Shown: in pieces, positions 1 through 9,599 of the stretch | How the letters are laid out: each line of letters starts with the position of its first letter | How positions within the stretch are numbered: position 1 is the stretch's first letter | DNA from: Dendrolimus kikuchii | Lineage: Eukaryota; Arthropoda; Insecta; Lepidoptera; Lasiocampidae | Direction: 5' to 3' | Length of the DNA: 64,000 nt | NCBI GenBank assembly: GCA_019925095.2 | Contig: CM034403.1 | Span: 6,949,690-7,013,689 of the forward strand | Position numbers and translations under genes: made by a program | Notes under the pieces: generated by a model | What the model was told of the DNA's origin: nothing | What the model saw: the letters and a program-made list of their open reading frames with translations, nothing else | Databases searched by the model: none

Positions 1-1385
1 AAATGACCATAATGCAACACTCCGTTTTTCCTGTTGGTTAGGGTCAGCGAGTATTGCTAATAGTACAGACGTAAGTTCTGAAAGCCATTCATTTAAAGCA
101 CTTTCACCGCCGTTTACTTCTGCCAAATCTCCAATTGCTTTAAGAATAGACACTACCAATGTAGGGTTGTTTTCTTCTTCTGTTAATTTAGGAACCAGGA
201 CCTTTAAAATAGTATCCACAAACTGCCTTGTCATTCTAGGGGCGTGTGATATTAAATTATTTACCATTCGTAACGACTGCTCTTTGTTACGTGAAGACTC
301 TGAATGCTGTATCTCTATTAGAACTTGCACAAACAGTTGCCGTAAAGTAGGCGTCGTGTAACTGGGATTAATATTACTCAGTCTACCCACAATACAAAGA
401 GCTAACTCACTGACATCAGCATTTGAATCATTGATAGCTACAAATAGACAATTCAAATGTTCTTCCACAGCTAAATATCTATCAAAGATAGGATTAGTGA
501 ATATTTCAAATACTCTATATCTAACTTCGTAATCAAAATCAGAGCGCCCTACTGAGAGCAATTTACCAAGTGACTCATCAATCACCAAATTCAAAGTACG
601 TGAATAAGTTTGAGAACATCTTTCTACTGCTTTTATTAACAGCCTAGCCGAGGTTTTTACAGCTTCTATTCTTATATCATGTTGTTCACTTTGCAAATAA
701 TAGTCTGTACACCTCCTAATGAAAGATATTAGTGTATTGTTCCACTCAAAATCAAAGGAACCTAATGTTCTAAGTGCTAGAACTAGTTTATTTGCATCAT
801 GCGCTTCAATCAGCAGTGCAGTAGAGAATTTATGCACAATCTGATTCTCTCCATTACTAGTTGCATACGGTTTTTTCCTTAATATTAAAGACAACATATT
901 CAATAATCTATCCGTTATATCTTTTCTCAATGAAGGCATATTTTGGCTGAGTTCTTTAAAACATGTATTGAGTTGGGGGCTTAACCCTGTTGCACACATA
1001 GGATCTAATAATTCTCTTACTTCATTAGAAACATCTTCTTTCATTGCAAATGCTAATAAAGTTACACAATTAAATAGAGGAGTATCTAATGCATATCGTT
1101 TTTTGGATGTTTCTTTCACAGGCAAAGTTAATTTTATTATTTCTATAATCCTGCCTAAATATTGCTGAACATCAGACTCGACTGCAACACAAATAAGGCC
1201 TAATGTAGTGAAAGCCATCACTTTTTCCTTTTCCCTTCCTCGAAGGAATGTTATAAGATGGTTAATGGTTGACTTTAGATGTTTTTTTCCAAACACATCT
1301 TTATTGAAAGCAGCTAATCGTGGTATCATCAATAGCAACATTTGGTGAACAATGTGTGACCTTGATATCTGTTGTGTCATAACTT
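1..1385 (-). CDS. mTor: mTor coding exon 3 (continues off the left edge)
   Basis: The acceptor is TTTTTTACAG at 1386-1395, and the frame is open without a stop down to base 1. It encodes residues 331-792, HEAT repeats rich in helical pairs. The last residues seen are QQEKRSVALWSF, matching the KRQVALWTL region of vertebrate TOR. The plus-strand ORFs here are shadows. Confidence 0.93.
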
Positions 1386-4300
1386 CTGTAAAAAATATAT
1401 AATGGAAAAATAAAAGTTACAAACACTCTATGTTAAATAGTGCCACTCCACCTTCAATCTCTATCACCTATTATAATGTATTCTAATCTACACAGCAATC
1501 AATTATAACCCAAAGGAAGGAAATCTGATAGCTATCTCTACTTTGGTATACTATATACCAAAGTGAAGTTTGCACAGAATAAGCTACTGGTAAAGTAATA
1601 TTATTAAATAAATAGCAACAGCAATAAAATTACACACTATTTCACTGTTTCCAATTTAGTGAGAATCTCACTAATATAAATTCTATATAATTAGCAATTA
1701 AAATGCTTCCCACACTCTTAATACTCCTGTATAACTTAAACTAGGATTTTGTGTGGTAATTTCATACCACTTGTTGACAACAACCAGTACACCTAGAGTG
1801 AAGAATGAATCTCTAAACTCTTAGAAAATGGAAGTCTTTAAACTGAATATCACAAAAGCTGAGTGTGTGAAAGCCTAGACCAGGTATCCCAAAGTTCCCA
1901 AAGTTGCGGGTATCAACCTCCTGATGTCGAAATCGGTTTACCAAGGGTCGACATAAAACGAAAACAGAAACTGTCGACGAGGTCTAAAAATCGACCTTTA
2001 TAATTAACACAAGTTCTTATTTGAAACTTTTAAGATACTGTATAATTTGTGTTGTATGTAAGAACTTGTTATAAGAATGATCAATATTTTAAGTTTAAGT
2101 TTACTCACTTAAGTAACCACAATTTTTAAATTGGTAAGTATTTTGTATCAATATGAAAAAAACTAGATAGAATTTTTAAAATAATTTGGCTATGGGGGTC
2201 TGAGGTATCAGTTCATTTTGGAAAAGGGGTCTCTTGCCCAAAATAGTTTGGGAATCCCTGGTCCTAGACTCTGACGCAATAGAAAAAAGTTCCTTCAAAT
2301 ATCCTGGGTCTGTACTGTATCAATCTGTATATATCCATAATGAAATAGAAGGTAGAATAGGTGCTGCAAAGGCCAAGGAACAAAAGGTCCACTAATGCAA
2401 TGTGATCACAATAAACCAGCTATGTTCAAGGAACACATATAGTATAAAAACATTATTTGTCTATTCCTTAACAACAAGTGCTGTGTCACCTTAACCAGGT
2501 ACAGTTAGGAGCTTCACTACAATACTAAAGACATCAGAGATACAAAAAATATAAAGAGCACTGCAGTTTTAATCATCCAGTGTCTTTAAAATCTACTATC
2601 TAGTGACATCTTAACAAGCTAATTCAGCAATGCTGTACTACTCACCAGCAGAAATCTTGTCATATTTTTCAGTGACCAGTCTTTTACAAGTTACAGACTC
2701 ATAAATGATGGGCTGTTGATTTTTATCATCAACAAATTGTTGTGTCGACCAGAAGTTCTGCTTTGGGTTTAATGGAGACATCTCATCTGTATTATCTTGC
2801 TCAGAATCTAGTTTTTGCATTAAAGTTGTATATTTTCTCTCCCAGGCTGCATTGGAACATCTTAAAAGTTCATTGAGTATTAATAAAGCACCATGAACAT
2901 GGTCATCTCTGTTTAAACCTCTTTCTCTAGCAGTTTGATCACTGAAAGATGTCATAGCTTCTTCATAACATTGAGAGTACCAGATGCATTTGTTACTTTG
3001 ATCAGGTATTTCTCTTTGTGCAGTTACAACAAATGCTGCTCTGAGTGCTTTAGCTGCTGCTTCACGTATCTGTTCTTTTGGATCTCGTAAAGCTTTTAAA
3101 ATATGATTAAAAAAATCAGAAATTAGCTGATAGAAATACGAGGGCATAGCAATTGCCAGTTCCCTTAATATTAATACTGCTGAAAGCCTCTTTCCTTCAT
3201 TTCTCTCTTCAGCCAACCATTCAAAGGCTTTTTTTATTTCAGATTCCACATATTCACCTCTTTTTATACCTAAAGCTGATGCCAAGCGGCCCATTGTTTT
3301 TGCAGCCAGTTCTAAGATAGATATATCAGTTGATGGAAAGACATTTCTTAAATAATTTGCATAGCGAAGTGTCCTTGTTTTTGTGGTTTCCATTTCTCCT
3401 CCAACAAGACAGACTGAAAAATACTTTTTTTTTAATATTCACTGAATTAGAATTAAATATAAATTTTTCCATACATATGTTCCTTTAATAAAAACTGTTA
3501 AGAAATTGAACATTGCTTTTAGTAATTTGATAAGTATTCAAGACCTTTGCTTGACATAGGTCTTGAAAACTTAAAATTATGAAACAGTTTATAAAAAAAT
3601 CAACCCTTTCCCTTAGTCTGACATACAATATTTACTTCACAAAAATTGATCCATACAAGCTACACTGATTTTGTGTAATAATACAGCTTGCGGTTTTTTT
3701 TCAAACTCACCTAATTGTTTCCTGACTACGGTAATTGATTGTCCAAAATTCAATGAGACCACTTTAATTTTCTAGTAGACTCCTTTGAGTGTATTTCATT
3801 ATTTCATACAGTTTAAAATTTGGTCCTGAAGGCCCACTTGATGAATTGACATGTATATGTTCATTCATAGTTTGATAAATATGCATAAAGGCGGAACAAG
3901 AAAATTATGGTTTTTTTTTAAATGCAAGACTATAAATACCTATGGTATAATAACAATATTAAAATCGTCGGAAAGCTTTCATGTAGGCAATTAATTAATT
4001 AACAATACAATAATTAGAATATCTTGATCATAAAAACGGCCAGTGCACCAAATTTGGTTCAGTGCACTGGCTTCCCACGCCTGTTAGTGTCATTTTGACT
4101 TCTTTACTGGTTGGAGCTCTCGCAAAAAAAAAAACATTATGCCGTCCTGTGTCATGAAAATGTGTCGCAATTATTTTAAAAGAGGAAAAGATAAAGATAT
4201 TATCTCATTTCATCAGTAAGTTTAACACTTTTCTCATGATTTCTTTATACAAACATGAAATTTAATTTCGATATTTCAAAGGTTATCGAATTGATTAATG

Positions 4301-7300
4301 ATGTCAGGTGAGAAGTGAGAGTTATTTGCCAAAATTTTGGGACTTTTGTTACGATTTTTTTTTAATGAAATATGAATAATTGAAAAAATTTATAGAAAAC
4401 AGACACACATGTAATGTTTGTGTGTCCGGTTTTGTTAAACCAGTTTATATTACGTTTTAGACTTCCTGCGGATCCAATTGTAACAAATTACTGGATAAAA
4501 GAAATCCGGGAATCGCAAGATGCCAACACCACTGGAAACCCAACAAAAGAAGAAAGAAAAAGAAATTTATATATCGGAAAAACGGTTTAGGAGGATTTAA
4601 AAAAGGAGATGTGCCAAGCAAGGTGTGTTTGAAATAGCAGTATTTATTCAATTATAAGATTAATAGAAATAATGATTCATACATTTCAATAATATTTTTT
4701 TCTTATTGGTTTTGGAAATGAACTGTTGACCATGAAATTTGACATTGCAGACTTATTTTGATACTGCCATATGTACGTACTTGCGGTAACGGAAATAAAC
4801 AGAATATACTTTTTAAAACAGAAAACACGAGATAATTACACACGGAATATTTGAAGTATCATGCAAACAAAATTGAAATAACCAATTATATAATGTTACA
4901 GTGCCTGTTTTTGCTGGATAGAAAATTTAATTTTGTGTGAAGTGTTAGTTTTGTAATAGATTCAATAGTAATTTAGTGTATAATTTAAACATATATTTTG
5001 TATAGTGTCATTTTATGTTACCTAAATACATGTTAAGAATTTATGGAGATATGGTGTACTGACATTTTTTAGTACATTATTGTCATAATTAAGATATTAA
5101 TTTTGTCTGTATTCTGTTAGCTGCATCTCCATTAATTCCTAATAAAGAAATAATTTAATATATTAATATGATAAAAAACAAATTTTAGTTTATAAAATAA
5201 TCAAACTGAACTAGTTTGAATAAAAACTTTTGGATATCAATATTTTTATTTTTATAATAGCCCTTTTCAGGTGGTTTAGTTGCTCTTAAGTCCCTGCATT
5301 AAACTATCCCGTGTACCTACCCTGTAGTTTCTACTACTGATCTAACTTTGGAGTATACATAAAGTCCACTACCCAATATGAGTCCATCGAATTGTTCCAA
5401 GTCCACTATTACAAATTATTTCATTGACTTTTAGCACAGTATAATCTTTGGGGCATGAATAGTCGTCTAATAACCTTCGTGAACATTAAGTGTAAAACAA
5501 AAATAATTTGCCACATGACCATTTTTTTTAGAATTATTACATTAGTATTGGTAATTAACAGACTTATAAATATGTACTAATATCTGTACAGGCATTTTAT
5601 TGTGAATTAAAATTACTACATGTACTAATTTTAATTCACAATAAAATGCTCCCGCTCCTCACACCTATACTTAGTTTTGCTAACATTGGTATTTGCATAT
5701 TGTCAGTAATTATATAAACAAACTACAACAATATAATAGTTATCTTGTTCACAATAATGCGAAATATCTAAAATTCCATATTTTCATGTCAATAATATTC
5801 ACGCTGTATGGTTTAGTTCCTTTGCCTAACATTTAGCAAAGTGAAGTAAAAACTGTCTCTTAGAGCAGTATTCCGCAAAGTTTGTACTGCAGCACACTGG
5901 TGTACCATGGTCATGAATTGGTATGCCTCAGAAAAATAAGGTTATGCTGAAATTTGAACTTTAGGTTTGTTGATTAATAATAAATATTGTTTGGATGATT
6001 AATAAATAAATGTGGATTAATATTAATTAAAAAATGATTTTTATTTGTGGTGTACCTCCAAAAATTTTTGTTTTCCTAGATGTACCTTGAACACACAAAG
6101 TTTGCGGAACACTGTCTTAGAGCACAATTGTTTAGTATCTCTTAACTCCCAAAATGCTCCATCTGTCATTCCACCTGGTGACCATGGTCTTTATGAAAAC
6201 ATCGCTAATGTCATCTTTATTTTTGAACACAAAGCGTTCACAATGACACATGTCAAGAGATGGATTGAAATGGGAGTTGACCACAGAGCACAAATTCTCT
6301 CTATCGATTGACATTGAAAGAGGCGTGATTTTCAAATCAACCATTGACATTTCTGTATTTCATCATTAAAGACATCAACGCTCCATTATCTGTTCCACTA
6401 GAGTTCATGATTGTAACCACGCAAGTGCAAGCAAGTGGAATAGGAAAACTTCCAGTAGTTCACATGTTCGTTGTTTCTTGTGGAACATAGCCTTATTATC
6501 CTTAATCTGAGGTTTACTTACAAACTATACGCAATGTTGGGAGATGATTTTATGTAATGGTGTAATAGTTGATATTATAATTATTAGTTATTTTAGTCAT
6601 GTCATATATGTTACATTTGCAGACTAATCCTGAAATTAAATAAGTGTGTTTTTATTATAATTAGGTCATGACACTAAAATTTAAAATTACTTCTATTGAT
6701 ATGATGCACATATTTAACATATTAATTGTATTGTTTAATCATTTTTTGCCTAAAAAATGCCTTGCCGATGATTTTAGTGTTGTTATTATACCATAGCAAA
6801 GCATATTTAGTCTTTGAATACAACAAGACACATATTTTCTTGTTCCAGATTTATGCATATTTACCCAAAGCTTTTTTATTTCTGAAGTAATTTTCTTTTA
6901 AACCCAACCAGTTGGACCAGAGCCTTTCCTGCCTTTGCCGCACAGTTGGTTTAGAAACTACATAAATCAAAGGACAAGGGCACTACATCAACAACTTTGG
7001 GACAACCTGGAGGATTGCAGGCAAGCCAAGCTGGCAATGCCTCAGCTAAACCTGCATTTCTCCAGGAATATCTTAAAGCTCAGTCGGTCCCGGCTGAGGC
7101 TAGTTATTAGTGCAGCCACTGGACATGGCAATTTTAACAGACATCTTTTTAACATAGGTGTCACTGACAGCCCCCTGTGCAGAGCATGCTTGGAGGAAGA
7201 AGAAACAGCCGCCCATGTCCTGCTTGAATGCGGAGAGGTGGCCCAATACAGGGCGAAGTATCTGGACGCCCCAGGTAGCCTCCGAGAAGTCTTCAGTAAC

Positions 7301-7854
7301 GTCAAGAAGCTGGTGGACTTCCTGGAGGAGCTGGGCTGGATGGAGTAAACCCTCATCCACCCTCGCACGCAAAATAGGCGGTTCGTCGTCGAGTTGCGGA
7401 AACCGCCCGTTCGCAGAAGAAGAAGAAGTAATTTTCTACAACACTTTGAAGTCAGTGCCAACAAGCTAACAATTGTTATTGAAATTGCAACATTAAAGTA
7501 TAATATATTATTTCTTATATTTTACTTTGCACCAACTATAAGAAGTTGTAGAATATACTTATTTTTTGCTTTTTAGTTACTTCTGAAGTTGGTTTCTTTT
7601 TTGTTAAGATTTTTAATTACAATCCACATACCTATCATAAGTATTCCAGCTTTCTTTTCATTGTTGTCGTAACTGGTGGTAAGGGCGTGTATCTGCTGAT
7701 TGAAATCGTCGACCACTTGCGCGTGGGCTTCTTGGGACATCTCCCGAAGTTCAACTTTTGCAAAGTGCAAGAGTTCCCTAATAACCTTGTGCCTGGTTTC
7801 TGCATGGCGAGATTTTAAACCGGATACGAAGTCAGCCACTTGCGAACTGGTCAT
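1..7854 (-). CDS. mTor: Serine/threonine kinase TOR (mTOR), N-terminal part, 5' end of gene
   Basis: Three spliced exons (7854-7632, 3413-2646, 1385-1 on the minus strand) join in phase and give 792 residues of the N-terminal HEAT-repeat region of the TOR kinase; the gene continues past the left edge. TOR is the catalytic subunit of TORC1 and TORC2 and controls growth in response to nutrients. Recognition rests on family-typical stretches: a FxSGLKSRxxETR start followed by ELREMSQE, RNEGKRLSAVLILRELA in exon 2, NRDDxxHGALLILNELLR, and LRTLGSFDFEWN in exon 3. Kinase, FAT and FRB domains lie outside the window. The start was set at MTSSQ (7854); in-frame ATGs at 7866 and 7878 would add 4 or 8 residues. 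Intron 1 is 4.2 kb and full of transposons. Ube4b diverges from the same spacer. Confidence 0.95.
1826..2400 (+). mobile_element. LINE reverse-transcriptase remnant, interrupted
   Basis: Read across the MITE at 1881-2260, the plus strand gives a KLNITKAECVKA-like piece and then SFKYPGSVLYQ followed by EIEGRIGAAKAK. This resembles the KYLGS(V/I) and EIxxRIxxAxxK segments just after the RT catalytic core in RTE/Jockey-type LINEs. Both halves are degenerate. Confidence 0.55.
1881..2260. mobile_element. hAT-type MITE
   Basis: The ends are inverted: CAGGTATCCCAAA at the left and the complement of CAGGGATTCCCAAACT at the right, the hAT terminal pattern. Both flanks carry CCTAGAC (1874-1880 and 2263-2269), consistent with an 8-bp target duplication with a small indel. 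There is no coding capacity. Confidence 0.65.
2646..3413 (-). CDS. mTor: mTor coding exon 2
   Basis: Encodes residues 75-330. The acceptor is TTTTTCAG at 3414-3421 and the donor is GCTG|GTGAG at 2645. The split codon with exon 1 gives valine (G|TC), so the join reads ILMI-VCLVGGEMETTKTRTLRYANYLRN, matching the family without a gap. Confidence 0.95.
3660..3830. repeat. Dispersed repeat family X, copy 1
   Basis: The pattern TTTTTTTCAAACTCA...TCCTGACTACGGTAATTGAT...GACTCCTTTGAGTGTATTTC recurs in the same orientation at 36655-36810. The copies are diverged and no ends are obvious. Confidence 0.6.
4039..4071. repeat. Hairpin with 10-nt arms
   Basis: GCCAGTGCAC (4039-4048) is complementary to GTGCACTGGC (4062-4071). 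It lies 70 bp upstream of the THAP-like ATG and may mark the end of the element that brought it in. Confidence 0.6.
4139..4630 (+). pseudogene. THAP-type zinc finger pseudogene
   Basis: Exon 4139-4215 reads MPSCVMKMCRNYFKRG..DIISFH, the start of a THAP domain (MPxC then C). A GTAAGT donor leads to an acceptor at 4460 and a second exon with LPADPIVTNYWIKEIRES, including the invariant tryptophan. The frame then stops at 4588-4590. One frame over, GGFKKGDVPSK (about 4589-4622) resembles the family's closing KxGAVPS box, followed by GTGTGT as a possible donor. The second metal pair (CxxH) is missing. I read it as a frameshifted, dead THAP copy, antisense to mTor. THAP domains bind DNA and occur in host factors and P-like transposases; which source applies here is not decidable. 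Confidence 0.6.
5591..5650. repeat. Perfect 24-nt inverted repeat
   Basis: Arms 5592-5615 and 5626-5649 (starting GCATTTTATTGTGAATTAAA) are perfectly complementary around a 10-nt loop. There is no TA or longer target duplication that I can be sure of. It could be a foldback element or a chance-preserved palindrome. Confidence 0.75.
5866..6114. mobile_element. hAT MITE with perfect 8-bp target duplication
   Basis: The ends are CAGTATTCCGCAAAGTTTGT and the complement of CAGTGTTCCGCAAACTTTGT. The element is flanked on both sides by TCTTAGAG (5858-5865 and 6115-6122). It is 249 bp with no ORF, so it is a non-autonomous hAT element. Confidence 0.85.
6123..6486. mobile_element. Palindromic MITE family P, copy 1
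   Basis: Shares CCCAAAATGCTCCATC, the CACCTGGNGACC motif and AAGCAAGTGGAA with copies at 40974-41193 and 49422-49788. It is the most diverged copy; its left tip abuts the hAT MITE. The overlapping ORFs on both strands are shadows of the palindrome. Confidence 0.7.
6903..7440 (+). mobile_element. Non-LTR retrotransposon, C-terminal ORF end and 3' tail
   Basis: The plus frame reads PVGPEPFLPLPHSWFRNYIN... and ends GSLREVFSNVKKLVDFLEELGWME at 7348. In between is a SAATGHGNFNRHLFNIG segment and a CRACLEEEETAAHVLLEC cysteine motif, typical of the RNase H/C-terminal end of Jockey- or R1-like LINEs. The 3' UTR has CGGTTCGTCGTCGAGTTGCG and ends in AGAAGAAGAAG. It is truncated at the 5' end. A second fragment lies at 50680-50840 on the minus strand. 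Confidence 0.8.
7632..7854 (-). CDS. mTor: mTor coding exon 1
   Basis: Encodes residues 1-74 plus one base. The donor reads GATAG|GTATGT, with the GT at 7631-7630. The sequence includes ELREMSQE and NNEKKAGILMI, which align with the first HEAT repeat of animal TOR. Confidence 0.93.
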
Positions 7855-8144
7855 TTTGGCTAACATAAAAATAACCAAAATATTTTAAAAATAACATTTA
7901 GACAGCACTGAATACATTTTGCAAAAGTATGATTTAATTTACTTTAGAATTAACACCGCAAAACTTACTTTAGAACTAGCATGTAATTTTATTTAAATTA
8001 AATATATTTATACATTATAATCAAAATTGTTTTTTTAAATTTTAACTATTTGATTGATCAATCTCAAGGAACACATTTATCAATACTCTAAAATATGATC
8101 CTAATGTAAACAAAGTGACATTTCTCTTATTATATTAATGGGGG
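7855..8144. promoter_or_regulatory. mTor upstream region (putative promoter/5' UTR)
   Basis: AT-rich DNA just upstream of the mTor start. No TATA box or initiator stands out. The function is inferred from position only. Confidence 0.3.
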
Positions 8145-8219
8145 TTTTTTTATGTTTAAGGCTTGGCAACTAGGCCTTTAAGCCAGGCGCCGTTGTATTG
8201 TAGGCTACAATCTACGTCA
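8145..8219. repeat. 75-bp direct repeat, copy 1
   Basis: The segment from TTTTTTTATG through CAGGCGCCGTTGTATTGTAG recurs at 8805-8879, exactly 660 bp away, with only a few mismatches at its right end. It may be a terminal repeat of a short non-autonomous element. Confidence 0.75.
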
Positions 8220-8804
8220 TTCAACGGAGTTCTTGTGAAAACTCGAATGGCCACATATGGCTATATACTTCACATTTCTCGCAAAAACACATAATTACTA
8301 CTCAAAAACTATCAATATCCTACAACTATTATTCATTTTAGAGTAATTTTACACATTTTTAGAAAATAAAACTGCACAGCACAACGTCCCCTTTCAGTTC
8401 CCACCAAAAACTACTCTGTGATGATTGTAGTATAATTTAGAGATTGGTATTGGGTTGTTATTAAGAAACATTTGAAATAGCCGTTGTTCATAAAACACTT
8501 AAGTTAATGATATGCAGTATCTTGCCAGCTGGTTAATGTTTATCAAATGAAACTGAAAATAGATCAGTTTGTGGCTTAGCTGTCCGCCATCACCGACAAG
8601 AGCTACTCGCTAGCTGACTAATGGTGGCCAAATAAAACGACAGCTGACAAGGTTACGGGTTAGCCGTCAATCGCCAGAAATTTTATAGCTTGTTATGCGC
8701 CCAAATAGCCATCATTAAGTATTTTATCCGGCTATTGAACCACCACTATGCAGATAGATGAAGAGTTTTTGTAATTTCGGTTGGTTAACATCACTTATAC
8801 CTTA

Positions 8805-8879
8805 TTTTTTTATGTTTAAGGCTTGGCAACTAGGCCTTTAAGCCAGGCGCCGTTGTATTGTAGGATACAATCGACGACA
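8805..8879. repeat. 75-bp direct repeat, copy 2
   Basis: Near-identical partner of 8145-8219. The 585 bp between them have no ORF and no recognisable primer-binding site. Confidence 0.75.
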
Positions 8880-8896
8880 CTTATATCTTATTTCTT

Positions 8897-8946
8897 TCAA
8901 GAAGCTTACACACAAGCTAAGTGTAAAGTAAGTGTAAGCTTCTTGA
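8897..8946. repeat. 15-nt perfect hairpin arms
   Basis: TCAAGAAGCTTACAC (8897-8911) is complementary to GTGTAAGCTTCTTGA (8932-8946) around a 20-nt spacer. Confidence 0.7.
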
Positions 8947-9599
8947 TTTCTTTAGTATTGCCACAGACTAATTAGAAATTAGTAATGTTACATTTCTCTG
9001 ATCACCATAAGTATTAAAGTTATAAAACAGTGATATGAAGTAATTCAGTTTTCACTCCATTTACAAGAATATGAAACTGCCTTTGAAATTTAACGGCCGT
9101 TATTCCATAGCGTTATTCCACGTGAGACAAACCTTTAAAATGCCACATAGATAAAAGATAGACAAAATGATAAATGAGCAATCTTATTTCAGTAAAATCA
9201 AATCTCCTTTAAAAAAATAGTAAGGCATTCATTTACTTGAGTTTTTTATAACGCCGTGAAGTAAATTGAGACTGCGGCGTATTATTTCATTTCATAGATC
9301 CAATAAAAATTTGTAGTTTTAGTCATCAACATGATACGTCACGGTACTGTTATTTTATCGTCATTTCTAAAATATTGGATGGTGATTTTTCACCAGTGAA
9401 ATACGAGTGACAAAGAAATAATTTTACGGCAGCGAGCGAAATATTAAAGTATATAGTAGCTGTAACATAACTATTAGAAATTAGTAAAGCCATTGACCAG
9501 AACATTTTCGTTCAGAATTTCTGTTTTTTTTATACTTCTTATTTTATGCTTATATTGGTAGTCAATATACATTTTTTTTATGCCCAAGTGGAATACATT
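8947..9599. other. Intergenic AT-rich DNA
   Basis: Nothing recognisable on either strand: no ORF of note, no repeat that recurs in the window. Confidence 0.5.

Larger units (their letters stand above)
1386..2645 (-). other. mTor intron 2, with LINE and hAT debris
   Basis: AT-rich intron. Bases 1826-2400 hold a plus-strand LINE reverse-transcriptase remnant that was split by a hAT-type MITE. The rest (1386-1825 and 2400-2645) shows no gene; a short palindrome (ACTTTGGTATA and its complement) lies at 1541-1564. Confidence 0.7.
3414..7631 (-). other. mTor intron 1, transposon-rich
   Basis: The first intron of mTor. It contains, in order, a dispersed repeat, a THAP pseudogene, hairpins, a hAT MITE with a perfect target duplication, a palindromic MITE, and a LINE C-terminal end, each listed separately. 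The stretches 4640-5590, 5650-5857 and 6490-6900 are AT-rich with no feature I can support. Confidence 0.8.

Noticed and set aside
167..1168. Plus-strand ORFs of 64-66 codons
   Set aside because: They lie antisense to mTor exon 3, which is open over its whole length and matches TOR.
1541..1564. Short palindrome in mTor intron 2 as a regulatory site
   Set aside because: An AT-rich palindrome with no known motif; likely chance.
7042..7469. Several ORFs on both strands around the LINE end
   Set aside because: Shadows of the LINE C-terminal frame 6903-7348.
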